Positions 8,271 to 16,209 of a stretch of 64,000 nt of DNA are shown here, one piece after another (position 1 is the first letter of the stretch; every line of letters begins with the position of its first letter). The translations under genes and the position numbers were made by a program. The notes under the pieces are model-generated. The model was given only the letters and a program-made list of their open reading frames with translations. It had not been told where the DNA came from and ran no database searches. The DNA is from JAJDUF01 sp965238265 (lineage in GTDB: Bacteria > Chloroflexota > UBA11872 > UBA12225 > JAJDUF01), in assembly GCA_965238265.1 (NCBI GenBank), contig OZ250185.1, positions 3,472,001-3,536,000 on the forward strand, in the 5' to 3' direction.

Positions 8271-9800
8271 ATGCGTATCGCCATCGGCGCCTTCATGTAC
8301 GAGGCGAACAGTTTTTCGCCCGTGCAGACGACCCTTGCCGACTTTGCGGCCGGCACCCTCGTGCGCGGCGCGGCCATGCTGGACTACTTCCGCGGCACCA
8401 ATACCGAAGTGGCCGGTTTCCTGCACGCCTGCGCCGCGCTACCGGCTGCCGAGGTCGTCCCGCTGCTGGCGGCGGATGCCAACCCGGCGGGATTGGTCCA
8501 GGCCGCGACCTACGCCGCCCTGCGCGACGAGCTACTGGATCGCCTGGCACGGGCACAGCGCACCGGGCCGCTCGACGTGGTCCTTTTGGCGCTACACGGC
8601 GCGATGGTCGCTGAAGGCGAGGACGACCCCGAAGGCGCTGTCTTAGCGGCCGTGCGTGACATCGTTGGGCCAGAGGTGCCTATCGCGGCCTCGCTGGACC
8701 TGCACGCCAACGTCACCGCGCGCATGGCCGCGGCGGCGGACGTGCTCGTCGGCTATCGCACCTATCCGCACGTGGATCAGCGGCGGACCGGAGAACGGGC
8801 GGCAGCGCCAGCACTAACCGCGGCGCAGGGCGGCCCGCGGCCGCGGACCGTCATACAGAAAGTCCCGCTCATCGTGCCGGCCGAGACGATGCAGACCACG
8901 CACGGCCCGATGCACGAGCTGCGGGCCGAGGCCGATTGGCTGGAAGCCGAGGGGGCCGCGCTCGCCGTCTCCGTCTTCGGGATGCAGCCGTGGCTCGACC
9001 TCCCGGAGGCCGGCTGCAGCATCGTGGTCGTCGGCACCGAGGCTGACGATGCCCACGCGCACGCCCGGCAGTTGGCCCGGCAGCTCTGGCAACGGCGGAC
9101 GGCGTTCGACGTGGCGCTCGTTTCACCCGACGCAGCCGTGCAGCAAGCGCTGGCGGCAGAGCGGGGGCCGGTGCTCCTCGTCGACTCGGCCGACAGCACC
9201 TCCGCCGGATCGCCGGGGGACTCAGTAGCCGTCCTGCAGGCGCTACTCGACACCGGGTGTGGCCGGCCGGCCGGCTGTGCGAGCGCCGCGGACCTCTGTC
9301 TGGTGCCGCTCGTGGACCCGCCGGCGGCCGCAGCGGTGCATGCGGCTGGCGCCGGGGAGACGCTCACCCTGGTGGTGGGCGGCACCCTGGACCCGGAGCG
9401 CAGCACGTCGGTCGAGGTCACCGGGCGGATCGAGCGCCTGACCGACGGTCGTGTTATGCGAAAAGGCCCCGCCTATACCGGGATGACCATGGACGCCGGA
9501 CCGAGCGCCGTCCTGGCCATCGGCACCATCCGGCTGCTGGTGATGAGCCGCACCGTCCCCACCAGCGACCCGGAAATCTACCGCGCGGCCGGGCTGGAGC
9601 CGGCCACGGCGCGCATCGTCGTGGTCAAGTCGCCCAACCTCTTCCGCGCCGCCTACGGACCGTTCGCCCAGGACATCATCCTGCTCGACACGCCCGGCGT
9701 GAGCAGCCCCAACCTGCACCGCTTCGCGTGGCAACGCATCGGGCGGCCGATCTATCCCCTCGACGACTTCACCTGGGACCCCGACGAACCGCCCCGCTGA
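8271..9800 (+). CDS. M81 family metallopeptidase (MlrC-like)
   Basis: The 509-residue protein begins MRIAIGAFMYEANSFSP, the hallmark opening of MlrC / DUF1485 proteins. It continues with LLALHGAMVAEGEDDPEG, PIAASLDLHANVT, and YRTYPHVDQRRTGERAA, which supply the expected His/Asp/Glu metal ligands. The C-terminal domain includes DSADSTSAGSPGDS and VVVKSPNLFRAAYGPFA, also typical. MlrC was named from microcystin degradation, but most homologues in such catabolic clusters act on unknown peptides or amides. Start ATG 8271 follows GGGAGAG by about 7 bases; upstream in-frame codons fall in repeat DNA. The protein is predicted cytosolic. Confidence 0.9.
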   Translation: MRIAIGAFMYEANSFSPVQTTLADFAAGTLVRGAAMLDYFRGTNTEVAGFLHACAALPAAEVVPLLAADANPAGLVQAATYAALRDELLDRLARAQRTGPLDVVLLALHGAMVAEGEDDPEGAVLAAVRDIVGPEVPIAASLDLHANVTARMAAAADVLVGYRTYPHVDQRRTGERAAAPALTAAQGGPRPRTVIQKVPLIVPAETMQTTHGPMHELRAEADWLEAEGAALAVSVFGMQPWLDLPEAGCSIVVVGTEADDAHAHARQLARQLWQRRTAFDVALVSPDAAVQQALAAERGPVLLVDSADSTSAGSPGDSVAVLQALLDTGCGRPAGCASAADLCLVPLVDPPAAAAVHAAGAGETLTLVVGGTLDPERSTSVEVTGRIERLTDGRVMRKGPAYTGMTMDAGPSAVLAIGTIRLLVMSRTVPTSDPEIYRAAGLEPATARIVVVKSPNLFRAAYGPFAQDIILLDTPGVSSPNLHRFAWQRIGRPIYPLDDFTWDPDEPPR

Positions 9801-9827
9801 GTACGCCAGACACCAGGGAGGGCCACG

Positions 9828-10139
9828 ATGCCGAAGGGTGAGATGCACTTCGACCTGACCATGAAGGACTGTCTGGCGATAGCCAGCCCTCAGGATACCC
9901 TGGGGCTGGCCCAATGCCTACCTCAGTATGGCTTGCTCCCCGCAACTGGCAAGCTACTGCATTATCGCCCCGTGGATGACATCCCGGCCTTCGTGGCCAC
10001 CAAGATCGGTGCTTTGGTTATGTCTCCGACTGAAATGGCCCTGGAGCGAGAGCAAAAAGTGCAATTTGGCGCATCTTCGTGGGTGCGCGGCGGAAGCGGC
10101 GGCCGCGGCAGCGGGAATGTAGAATGGGGCAGTGGCTAA
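9828..10139 (+). CDS. Possible small protein after the M81 gene (doubtful)
   Basis: An open frame of 103 codons starts at ATG 9828, 27 bases after the M81 stop, with GGGAGGG about 7 bases upstream. The first 80 residues look protein-like (GKLLHYRPVDDIPAFVATKI), while the last 20 are Gly/Ser low complexity (VRGGSGGRGSG). I recognise no family. It may be a decayed fragment that reads into intergenic DNA, or a short real gene. Confidence 0.35.
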   Translation: MPKGEMHFDLTMKDCLAIASPQDTLGLAQCLPQYGLLPATGKLLHYRPVDDIPAFVATKIGALVMSPTEMALEREQKVQFGASSWVRGGSGGRGSGNVEWGSG

Positions 10140-10157
10140 GTATCCGAGAGCGGTTAG

Positions 10158-10640
10158 CTAGACGGCCTCGTCTAGCATCTCTTGTTCGCGCACGTCGTCC
10201 GTAAAATCCAACACCAGTTGGACCGGCTCTGGGGGGGTGCGGTACTCGTTGAACCAACCCACATCAACCTTCAACTGCTTGCAGTCACCTACAATCTGTT
10301 GGCGGCGCAACTGAAAGGCGATGGCTAGATGCTCAGGTGATCCTGTTCTTATGTCATCCCATAGCATGCGCATCTGTCCCCGGGATCCGACTTTCGCCGC
10401 ATGCTTTGCTCGCACACTGCGACCCTTGCCGTCAGGGAAGAACTCCTCGCGCATAGCCTTGGCTATCTGTTCGGCAGTCTTTGCGACAAGCGCATCCTCT
10501 GTAGGGCGTTCAATCCTCCCTTCCCGAAGTGCCCAGAGCGCTATATCGCGCGTAGTAGCAGGCCAAGCCATACCACTCTCGCGATATTCCCGAACAAGCC
10601 TCTGATGACATTCTACGCTTGTTTTCTTACGCATAGACAA
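10158..10640 (-). CDS. Hypothetical protein (160 aa) downstream of the HigA-like gene
   Basis: The protein is basic and helical at the N-terminus (MSMRKKTSVECHQRLVREYRESG), with a central segment containing RIERPTEDALVAKTAEQIAKAMREEF and a C-terminus ending VQLVLDFTDDVREQEMLDEAV. No catalytic motif is apparent. It lies 27 bases downstream of the HigA-ImmA gene on the same strand, so it may be the third gene of that operon. Composition is less GC-rich than the flanks, like the toxin-antitoxin genes. The function is not assigned. Confidence 0.6.
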   Translation of the reverse strand: MSMRKKTSVECHQRLVREYRESGMAWPATTRDIALWALREGRIERPTEDALVAKTAEQIAKAMREEFFPDGKGRSVRAKHAAKVGSRGQMRMLWDDIRTGSPEHLAIAFQLRRQQIVGDCKQLKVDVGWFNEYRTPPEPVQLVLDFTDDVREQEMLDEAV

Positions 10641-10667
10641 GTCTCCTTGCTCACCAACGTTGCTCTG

Positions 10668-11795
10668 CTAGGACAAGACTGGTAGAGATGCTCCCCAACC
10701 ATCAGTAAGCGCGGCCGACGTAATCACTGACCTTACCGGCTCAAGCAACTTGCGAAAACTGCTGTATTTGATCTCCTCACGGTGCTGTAGCTGGCCGACG
10801 ACAATGCCTGGATGAATACCTTGTAGGCGAGCAAACCCCTCAATCTTATAGCGGTAGTAGAGTGGGCGTACCCTAGCAATAAAACCCTCAAGCTTCTCCC
10901 GGGGAATAAGATGCTCTGACGCATTTCGGTCAGCTTCCTCCTCGAAGGTTGGCCTCTCACCAGCATCGGTGACATTCTCCGAGTCAATGTCCAAGGAGAA
11001 GTCTTCTTTCTGTGCGATATGCTCCAGTTCATGTTGTAACACAAACCAGAAGTTGTCTACTCGGTCGTAGCGTAGTGATAGTGCAACAACTGGTGAGAAG
11101 TCGTCTAGCCAAAAACAAGCACCGTCAATTTTGGTTCGTGTGAGCGGCTGAACGATGACGAAGCGAATGCCATTCTCTGCAAGGATTCTCGGGACATGCC
11201 GAGTTTCCTCCACCACATGGACGCAGTTTTGCAAACGAGCGCGCGCACGCCTCAGGCTCGCCGGTGAGTAGTGCCCCACTTCAAGAGTCCGGGCCATCTG
11301 GCGAGCACGGTACAGCCAAGCTACTTGCTCAGGCAGTGTTGTTGCATCATAGGGGGTGGACTTGCGAGCCGCGGCAAGGAATTCGGGCGTATCGGTGACA
11401 CGTGGTATTTCGAAGAAACGAGTGACTCGTTGCTCCATGACTGCGACATTGTTGGAGGGTTCAAGCCAACCTCGTCTTATCATCCCCTTCACTGGAGCAA
11501 GCTCATAGAGCTTCGCACGCCTGGCGACTGAATCAGCGTCAGTATCACCCACCTGCGCTAGCCGATAGGATGCCTCTAGGTTCAGCCAAAGTTCTGCACT
11601 GGTGCCCAGCGCTGCGGCTAGCCCTCTTGCCGTCTCGGGTGTTATCCCGCGCTTCCCAGCGATAATCTCATTGACAAGACGATAGGGCCGACCAAGGATC
11701 TCAGCGAACTCGGCCTGAGTCCAGCCCCTAGCCTCAAGCTCCTCAGCTAGAAACTCGCCTGGCAAAAACGCATCGGCGGGAGTACGTGTCATCAT
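10668..11795 (-). CDS. HigA-type antitoxin fused to ImmA/IrrE (M78) peptidase domain
   Basis: Residues about 1-85 form a HigA/XRE helix-turn-helix (FLAEELEARGWTQAEFAEILGRP, then NEIIAGKRGITPETARGLAAALG). Residues about 200-290 hold an M78/ImmA-like zinc protease with HELEH, and a later acidic EEEADRNASEHLIP. I prefer ATG 11795, which has AAGGAAGG 6-7 bases upstream, over ATG 11834 inside the toxin gene. In this fusion family the HTH represses the operon and neutralises the toxin, while the peptidase may trigger antitoxin turnover or phage sensing. It is transcribed 22 bases after the HigB gene. Confidence 0.85.
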   Translation of the reverse strand: MMTRTPADAFLPGEFLAEELEARGWTQAEFAEILGRPYRLVNEIIAGKRGITPETARGLAAALGTSAELWLNLEASYRLAQVGDTDADSVARRAKLYELAPVKGMIRRGWLEPSNNVAVMEQRVTRFFEIPRVTDTPEFLAAARKSTPYDATTLPEQVAWLYRARQMARTLEVGHYSPASLRRARARLQNCVHVVEETRHVPRILAENGIRFVIVQPLTRTKIDGACFWLDDFSPVVALSLRYDRVDNFWFVLQHELEHIAQKEDFSLDIDSENVTDAGERPTFEEEADRNASEHLIPREKLEGFIARVRPLYYRYKIEGFARLQGIHPGIVVGQLQHREEIKYSSFRKLLEPVRSVITSAALTDGWGASLPVLS

Positions 11796-11817
11796 CAGAT
11801 GCCTTCCTTTCGCCAGC

Positions 11818-12114
11818 TCAATGGTAGTCTTCAACTCCTTCTATTCGCACGTACTTGTCAGGGTGTCTGCCTGTGACAACCACTATGAGTCGGAACTGAT
11901 CGTTGATCCTCATGGAGTGGCAACCCCGCCACTCTCCCGCGAGTCTCTCGAAACGTAGTGACTTCAATGCACGGAAATCCCGCTCGTCCCTTGCATCTCG
12001 AATGAGCCTGAGACGTCTGCGGAAGCCTCTGACGACTGCATCCGGCAGCCTCATCGTGAAGGACGGGTCGGACTCTAGGCGCTCTAGTTTCCCGTTTCTG
12101 AACTTTACGTCCAC
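11818..12114 (-). CDS. higB: HigB/RelE-fold toxin
   Basis: The 98-residue product has the HigB pattern: FRRRLRLIRDARDERDFRALKSLRFERLAGEWRGCHSMRINDQFRLIV, ending VRIEGVEDYH. This matches ribosome-dependent mRNA interferases, whose late His and central Arg contact mRNA. The start is a GTG at 12114 and the ribosome site (AGGAG) sits almost against it, so the exact start is uncertain; an in-frame TAG two codons upstream rules out a longer form. Toxin-first gene order is typical for higBA. An 11-bp palindrome upstream is the likely operator. Confidence 0.85.
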   Translation of the reverse strand: MDVKFRNGKLERLESDPSFTMRLPDAVVRGFRRRLRLIRDARDERDFRALKSLRFERLAGEWRGCHSMRINDQFRLIVVVTGRHPDKYVRIEGVEDYH

Positions 12115-12152
12115 CTCCTAGAGAATACCTGGTTTTGCCCCCGCCGTCAAAC

Positions 12153-12181
12153 ACCAATATACCACTATTCGGTATATTGGT
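12153..12181 (-). promoter_or_regulatory. Operator palindrome upstream of higBA
   Basis: Perfect 11-bp arms ACCAATATACC and GGTATATTGGT are separated by 7 bases, about 40 bases upstream of the toxin start. AT-rich content and position fit an autoregulatory operator bound by the HTH of the HigA-like antitoxin, overlapping the promoter. Confidence 0.75.
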
Positions 12182-12345
12182 ATTTCCCAAGTCGCAGTGG
12201 ACGGTCGTCGGCAACCCCGATTGATATCGATCATCCCGTTCACGCTAGCACACCCGCTGCCCCAACTGGCACAGTCCGTTCGGACTGTGCCAAGTCTGCC
12301 GCCGCTGCCCCTTTGCCGCGCAACGCGACGCCCCCGCAGGCCAGA

Positions 12346-12459
12346 GTGCATTTCGAGTTCAGCGAGCTGACCGATGAACTGGCACTGCTGATGCGCGCCC
12401 TGCGGAGCACATATCCTCAGATCACCTTTTTCCAGGTGGACATGGACTCCGGCGCCTAG
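12346..12459 (+). other. Possible coding remnant (37 codons)
   Basis: From GTG 12346 the frame reads MHFEFSELTDELALLMRAL, then RSTYPQITFFQVDMDSGA and stop TAG at 12457. It looks like a genuine protein C-terminus, and the frame is open upstream to about 12121 but without an ATG. It may be a very small gene or the tail of a decayed one. No family is recognised. Confidence 0.3.
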
Positions 12460-12525
12460 CCCACGCGCCCCACCTTCCAGCCTCCGCCCTACTCCCCCTC
12501 TCTACATGGTGGAGAGGGGGACGGG

Positions 12526-12580
12526 TGATGGGCCAAAGCCGCACCACACCTGGCACTATCCGTGCGGCTTTGGCCCGTCA
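12526..12580. repeat. 19-bp inverted repeat, copy 2
   Basis: The arms at 12526-12544 and 12562-12580 and a 17-base loop copy the hairpin at 8079-8133 with compensatory arm changes and one loop change. As at the first site it sits beside GC-rich palindromic repeats. Confidence 0.75.
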
Positions 12581-12597
12581 GGGGGGTGAGGCCCGCA

Positions 12598-13660
12598 GTC
12601 CGCCCCCTAGGCCGTTGTCTTTCGCCCACCCCCCCGTTGATATGTCCCCCTGACGGGGATTGGCAGATGCAAGACCTTCCTGGAGCACCGGGCACCGCCC
12701 GGCAGGGACGTACACGTACCATCGTGTCAACTAACGACGGTGGCAAAGCCACCCAGCCGAGGGCACCGGGTCATGGCAGACCTCCCGCCGCACAGCGCGC
12801 GGCGGGGCATGGCCGACTGAGTGCCGACTCAGGGGCACCGGGTGCTGACGTACCCCTCGCCAGTACGGCGGGGGCGCCGGGTCAGCACTGTCTGAGTGCC
12901 GCCTTGCGCGCACCGGGCCATGAGCGCGCCCCCGCCGCGCCGCGTGCGGTGGACTACCACTGGTCCTGTGCCCGGCACCCAACGGTGCCGGAGCACGGCC
13001 GATTTCCCACCGCGCCGTGTGCAGCGGGGCATGGCCGACTGAGTGCCGCCTCGCCGGCACCGGGTCATGACGTACCCCTGGCCGTCACGGCCGGGGCGCC
13101 GGGTCATGACCGCCTGAGTGCCCTTTCTATCGCCACCGTACCCTTGCCGGCCGGCCCGCGCCGGCTGCGCCAGGGAGTCTTGCCCCGCGTCCCTGCCAAT
13201 CCCCGCACCCTGATCTACCCGCAATCCCCCCGCATTAACCGTCATTCCCGTTTCCCCTCTCGTCATTCCCGCGAAAGCGGGAATCCACGTCCCCCCGTAG
13301 CAACGGGGGGACCACAGGGGGGCTACGCACCGGCAACCCGCGCTACGCACTCCCACGCTCACAGCCACCTGCTATCCCACCACACCACCCATCAAGTGCA
13401 TCCTGCCATCCAGGTTCCGCCCGACCCGCGGTCTTGCTCCACCGCGGCCACGGGCTTCCTCCGCCAGCGCCACTCGCGCGCCCCGCCCAAGCCCACCCGC
13501 CGATAACTTACCCTTGCCAGCAGACGGACTCCCCCTCTCCCCGCGGGAGAGGGCCTGGGAGAGGGCCGCCGCGCCCCGACACGCCATCTGACTGCCTCAA
13601 CAACCCCGCCATTGACAGAGTGCCTATTGGCAGTCTATTGTCAAGCGGAGAGGGGCGGCC
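12598..13660. repeat. Kilobase of GC-rich imperfect direct repeats without a gene
   Basis: Within this interval, blocks such as GCGGGGCATGGCCGACTGAG and GGGGCGCCGGGTCA recur. The clearest is a roughly 95-bp unit at about 12802-12897 repeated at about 13024-13119, an offset of 222. A family-A palindrome (13261-13288) and a family-B palindrome (13527-13565) lie in the second half. The 314-codon open frame across it consists of Pro/Ala/Gly/His repeats and I do not consider it a gene. No RNA gene was recognised. Confidence 0.6.
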
Positions 13661-14029
13661 ATGTCAGTAGAGAAGATCAAGCAGCAAGTGGAGCGCTGCA
13701 TCGCGGAGCTACGCGCCGGGGAGCTTGCCGAGGCCAGCCTGCAAGGCATCATCACCGCGCTCGATGAGCAGGCGACGCAGCGGCAGGAGTTGCTGTACCT
13801 CCAAGCCAACACCACGGCCGTAACCTCCGATGTGGTGGGGATGCTCTTGGTGCAGGATGGCGAGGTCTCCGAAGGCCCCGCGGACCCGGACGAGTGGCCG
13901 TATCCGACGGTGCTGGCCGCCATGCAAGACGGCTGGCGGGTAATCCAGTTTCCCGACTTGGCGCTGACCCTGGATGAGTCGCGTACCTACGGCTTGGGCT
14001 ACGAGTTCATCCTGGAGAAATGGCAGTAA
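13661..14029 (+). CDS. Hypothetical protein (122 aa) upstream of a PhyH dioxygenase
   Basis: The N-terminal 45 residues are a predicted helical hairpin (KIKQQVERCIAELRAGELAEAS). The rest is a mixed fold ending RTYGLGYEFILEKWQ. There is no signal peptide, membrane segment or catalytic motif. GAGAGGGG lies about 8 bases upstream of ATG 13661. Its stop is 6 bases before the next start, so it is co-translated with the PhyH-like dioxygenase; it may be a partner or a stability factor for that enzyme. The family is not recognised. Confidence 0.65.
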   Translation: MSVEKIKQQVERCIAELRAGELAEASLQGIITALDEQATQRQELLYLQANTTAVTSDVVGMLLVQDGEVSEGPADPDEWPYPTVLAAMQDGWRVIQFPDLALTLDESRTYGLGYEFILEKWQ

Positions 14030-14035
14030 CGAGCG

Positions 14036-14872
14036 ATGAAGACCTACGACTGCCCACCGACCTTGACCGATTCCCAGGTGCTTGATGTCTGCAAGAAGGG
14101 GTATCACATCTGTGAAGGCGTAGTCCCCGCAGAGATCAACCGGCGCACCGTCGCGTATGTGGACGACAATCCGGTCATCGAGCCAACCGAGATTCTGGAT
14201 GAAGACTGGTTTGTCGAGGAGGTGATCTGCCAGCCGGAGGCAGCGGGGGCGGTGCGCTCCCTGCTGGGACGCAACTTCGTCCTACCCATCTTGATGAGCA
14301 ATCACCGGGTCCACATGCCGCTCGAGGGCCAGCGGTGGCACCGGGACGGCGGATCGCAGTATGGCCCGGCACAGCACTACCTCCAGGTCTTCTACTACCC
14401 CGAGACCTGCACCCGCGAGATGGGGCCGACCGAGCTGCTGCCCGGCTCGCACCACATCTTCTCCCTGTCACGCCAGATGGCGCACTACGGGAAGATCAAA
14501 AGCTCCGTCTATGCGACAGTGCCGGCCGGCTCAATCATTATCACGGTCTATTCCATCTGGCATCGGCGCTCCAACTCGACGGCGAGCGGTATTCGCAACA
14601 TGCTCAAGTACAACTATTGGCGTACCGTGCCGCCGGAACGCGACTGGGTTATCGAGCCGGACTTCGATGTGGCCACGGCGGATTACACGTTCATCGGCCC
14701 CGGGACCCGCCAGCAGTTTCGGGACTGCTACGATGCAGCGGGGATGTTTTTCTGGCTGAGTGGGAAGCACGACGAGTTTCAGGTCATGGGCGGGCAAGGC
14801 TGGCCAGTGCCGGCCAACCGCAACACCAAGCCGCTCGGCTTTCCCGGCCAGCTCACCGGCCGGCGGTTCTAA
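14036..14872 (+). CDS. Phytanoyl-CoA dioxygenase (PhyH) family Fe(II)/2-oxoglutarate enzyme
   Basis: The 278-residue protein has the PhyH facial triad: H102-R-D104 in QRWHRDGG and a distal H176 in SIWHRRS, with the 2-oxoglutarate-binding Arg probably one of those just after. The stretch MGPTELLPGSHHIFS is also typical. The family hydroxylates varied lipids, small metabolites and phosphonates; no specific substrate can be inferred. It shares an operon with the preceding small gene, and the sialidase-like gene follows after a repeat. Two further PhyH genes lie at 62208 and 63659. Confidence 0.9.
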   Translation: MKTYDCPPTLTDSQVLDVCKKGYHICEGVVPAEINRRTVAYVDDNPVIEPTEILDEDWFVEEVICQPEAAGAVRSLLGRNFVLPILMSNHRVHMPLEGQRWHRDGGSQYGPAQHYLQVFYYPETCTREMGPTELLPGSHHIFSLSRQMAHYGKIKSSVYATVPAGSIIITVYSIWHRRSNSTASGIRNMLKYNYWRTVPPERDWVIEPDFDVATADYTFIGPGTRQQFRDCYDAAGMFFWLSGKHDEFQVMGGQGWPVPANRNTKPLGFPGQLTGRRF

Positions 14873-14883
14873 TCACTACGGGC

Positions 14884-14930
14884 CTAACCCCCAACCCCTT
14901 CCCTGGAGGGAAGGGGTTGGGGGTAGGTGT
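14884..14930. repeat. Family-B palindrome between PhyH and sialidase-like genes
   Basis: CTAACCCCCAACCCCTTCCC and its near complement GGGAAGGGGTTGGGGGTAGG form a long GC-rich hairpin with TGGA at the tip. There is no T-tract. It is similar to elements at 6434 and 58080. Confidence 0.65.
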
Positions 14931-14967
14931 ACATCCTTGCGAGACGGCGGCGAAAGGGAGCGATGCA

Positions 14968-16161
14968 GTGAAGCGACCGGCGCCCGTCCTCACCGAGGTA
15001 CGCCACATCAAGGTGTGCTATAGCCAGGACACCTACTGCGGTCATCCCCGCCAGACCGGCATCTTCAACTACGGCCACGGCGAGTTGCTGGTCGGGCATA
15101 GCCACGCGCCGGCCCGCTACCAAGCTCCGGAGGACATCGGCCACTCCTTCACAACGGGCTATGCCAGCCGTGCCCGGATCATCTTCCAGCGTTCTTTCGA
15201 TCACGGCGAAACCTGGTCCGCGGAGGACCCGGTCGTCGTCTGGGACGAGACGCTACCCCTTGAGGAGAAGCGAGCGATCTTGTACCGGGCCGACGAGGCG
15301 GCGGTGCCGCGCGAGCAGATTGACCTCACCGGCCCGGACGCCGCGGTGTACTTCACGCGCGCCGCGACCGGCCCAGCGCACGGTTCGGAGCGCGGCGCGA
15401 GCAATCGGCTGCTGGAGTGCTTCGCGTTCCGCTCCGCCGACCGCGGCCGCACCTGGGAGACCGTGCCCACCCGGGTCGCGCCGCCAACGGGTCGAACCGT
15501 GGTGCGCCGGGACGCGCATCCGCTGGTGCAGTGCCCCGACGGCACCCTGCTGGCCGTGACCATCGTGGACGGCAGCACGCCCACCAGTAGCGTTTCCATC
15601 TACGGCTCGGACGACCAGGGCTTGACGTGGGAGTACCTGGCGGAAGTGACCCGCGATCCCACCGGCATCGGAACCCCTGGTTACGCGGACATCCTCCTGC
15701 TCCCGAACGGCCGGTTGCAGTGCTACATGCTGCACGGCGCACACCGGAACGTCATCGAAATGTGCCATTCCGACGACGGGGGCTATAGCTGGAGCGAGCG
15801 CCGGCCCATTGTCGGCTGGGGCCACTCCCCTTGGGCCGCCCGGCGCTCACCCGGCAGCAGCCGTCGCGGCGTGTACTACCGCGCGCCCTGGCCAATGCGC
15901 TTGCGTGACGGTCGGATTGTCGTGCTCTTCGGCCGGCGCAAGCCGCCGTTCGGGATGGGTTTGACCGTCAGCGAGGACGACGGTGCCACGTGGTCGGCGG
16001 AAGCGATTCTCCGTGACGACGCCAGCGGCTCGGATTTGAGCTATCCGGTAGCGACGCAGCTCGACGATGGACGCATCTTCACCGCGTATTACTACATGGA
16101 AGCCGACGGCAACGGCTTCGGGGGCACGCGCTATATCGCCGGCAGCTTCTTCCGCTTGTAG
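14968..16161 (+). CDS. Sialidase-like six-bladed beta-propeller (BNR/Asp-box) protein
   Basis: I start at GTG 14968, preceded by GGGAG 8 bases away; the longer open frame upstream overlaps the PhyH gene. The 397-residue product contains five Asp-box repeats (SFDHGETW, SADRGRTW, SDDQGLTW, SDDGGYSW, SEDDGATW), the hallmark of sialidase-fold propellers. I see no signal peptide. Many such proteins in Chloroflexota and Planctomycetes are annotated exo-alpha-sialidase, but most lack proven activity, so glycan hydrolysis is only a fold-based expectation. Confidence 0.85.
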   Translation: MKRPAPVLTEVRHIKVCYSQDTYCGHPRQTGIFNYGHGELLVGHSHAPARYQAPEDIGHSFTTGYASRARIIFQRSFDHGETWSAEDPVVVWDETLPLEEKRAILYRADEAAVPREQIDLTGPDAAVYFTRAATGPAHGSERGASNRLLECFAFRSADRGRTWETVPTRVAPPTGRTVVRRDAHPLVQCPDGTLLAVTIVDGSTPTSSVSIYGSDDQGLTWEYLAEVTRDPTGIGTPGYADILLLPNGRLQCYMLHGAHRNVIEMCHSDDGGYSWSERRPIVGWGHSPWAARRSPGSSRRGVYYRAPWPMRLRDGRIVVLFGRRKPPFGMGLTVSEDDGATWSAEAILRDDASGSDLSYPVATQLDDGRIFTAYYYMEADGNGFGGTRYIAGSFFRL

Positions 16162-16209
16162 CCGCGTGACAGCGCAGCCCACGCCGGCAATCTCCGTGCG
16201 GCGCCACCG

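Noticed and set aside
12562..13506. Open frame of 314 codons in the repeat region
   Set aside because: It is made of repeated Gly-His-Pro-Ala strings that mirror the DNA repeats, has no ribosome site or recognisable domain, and runs through palindromic intergenic repeats.
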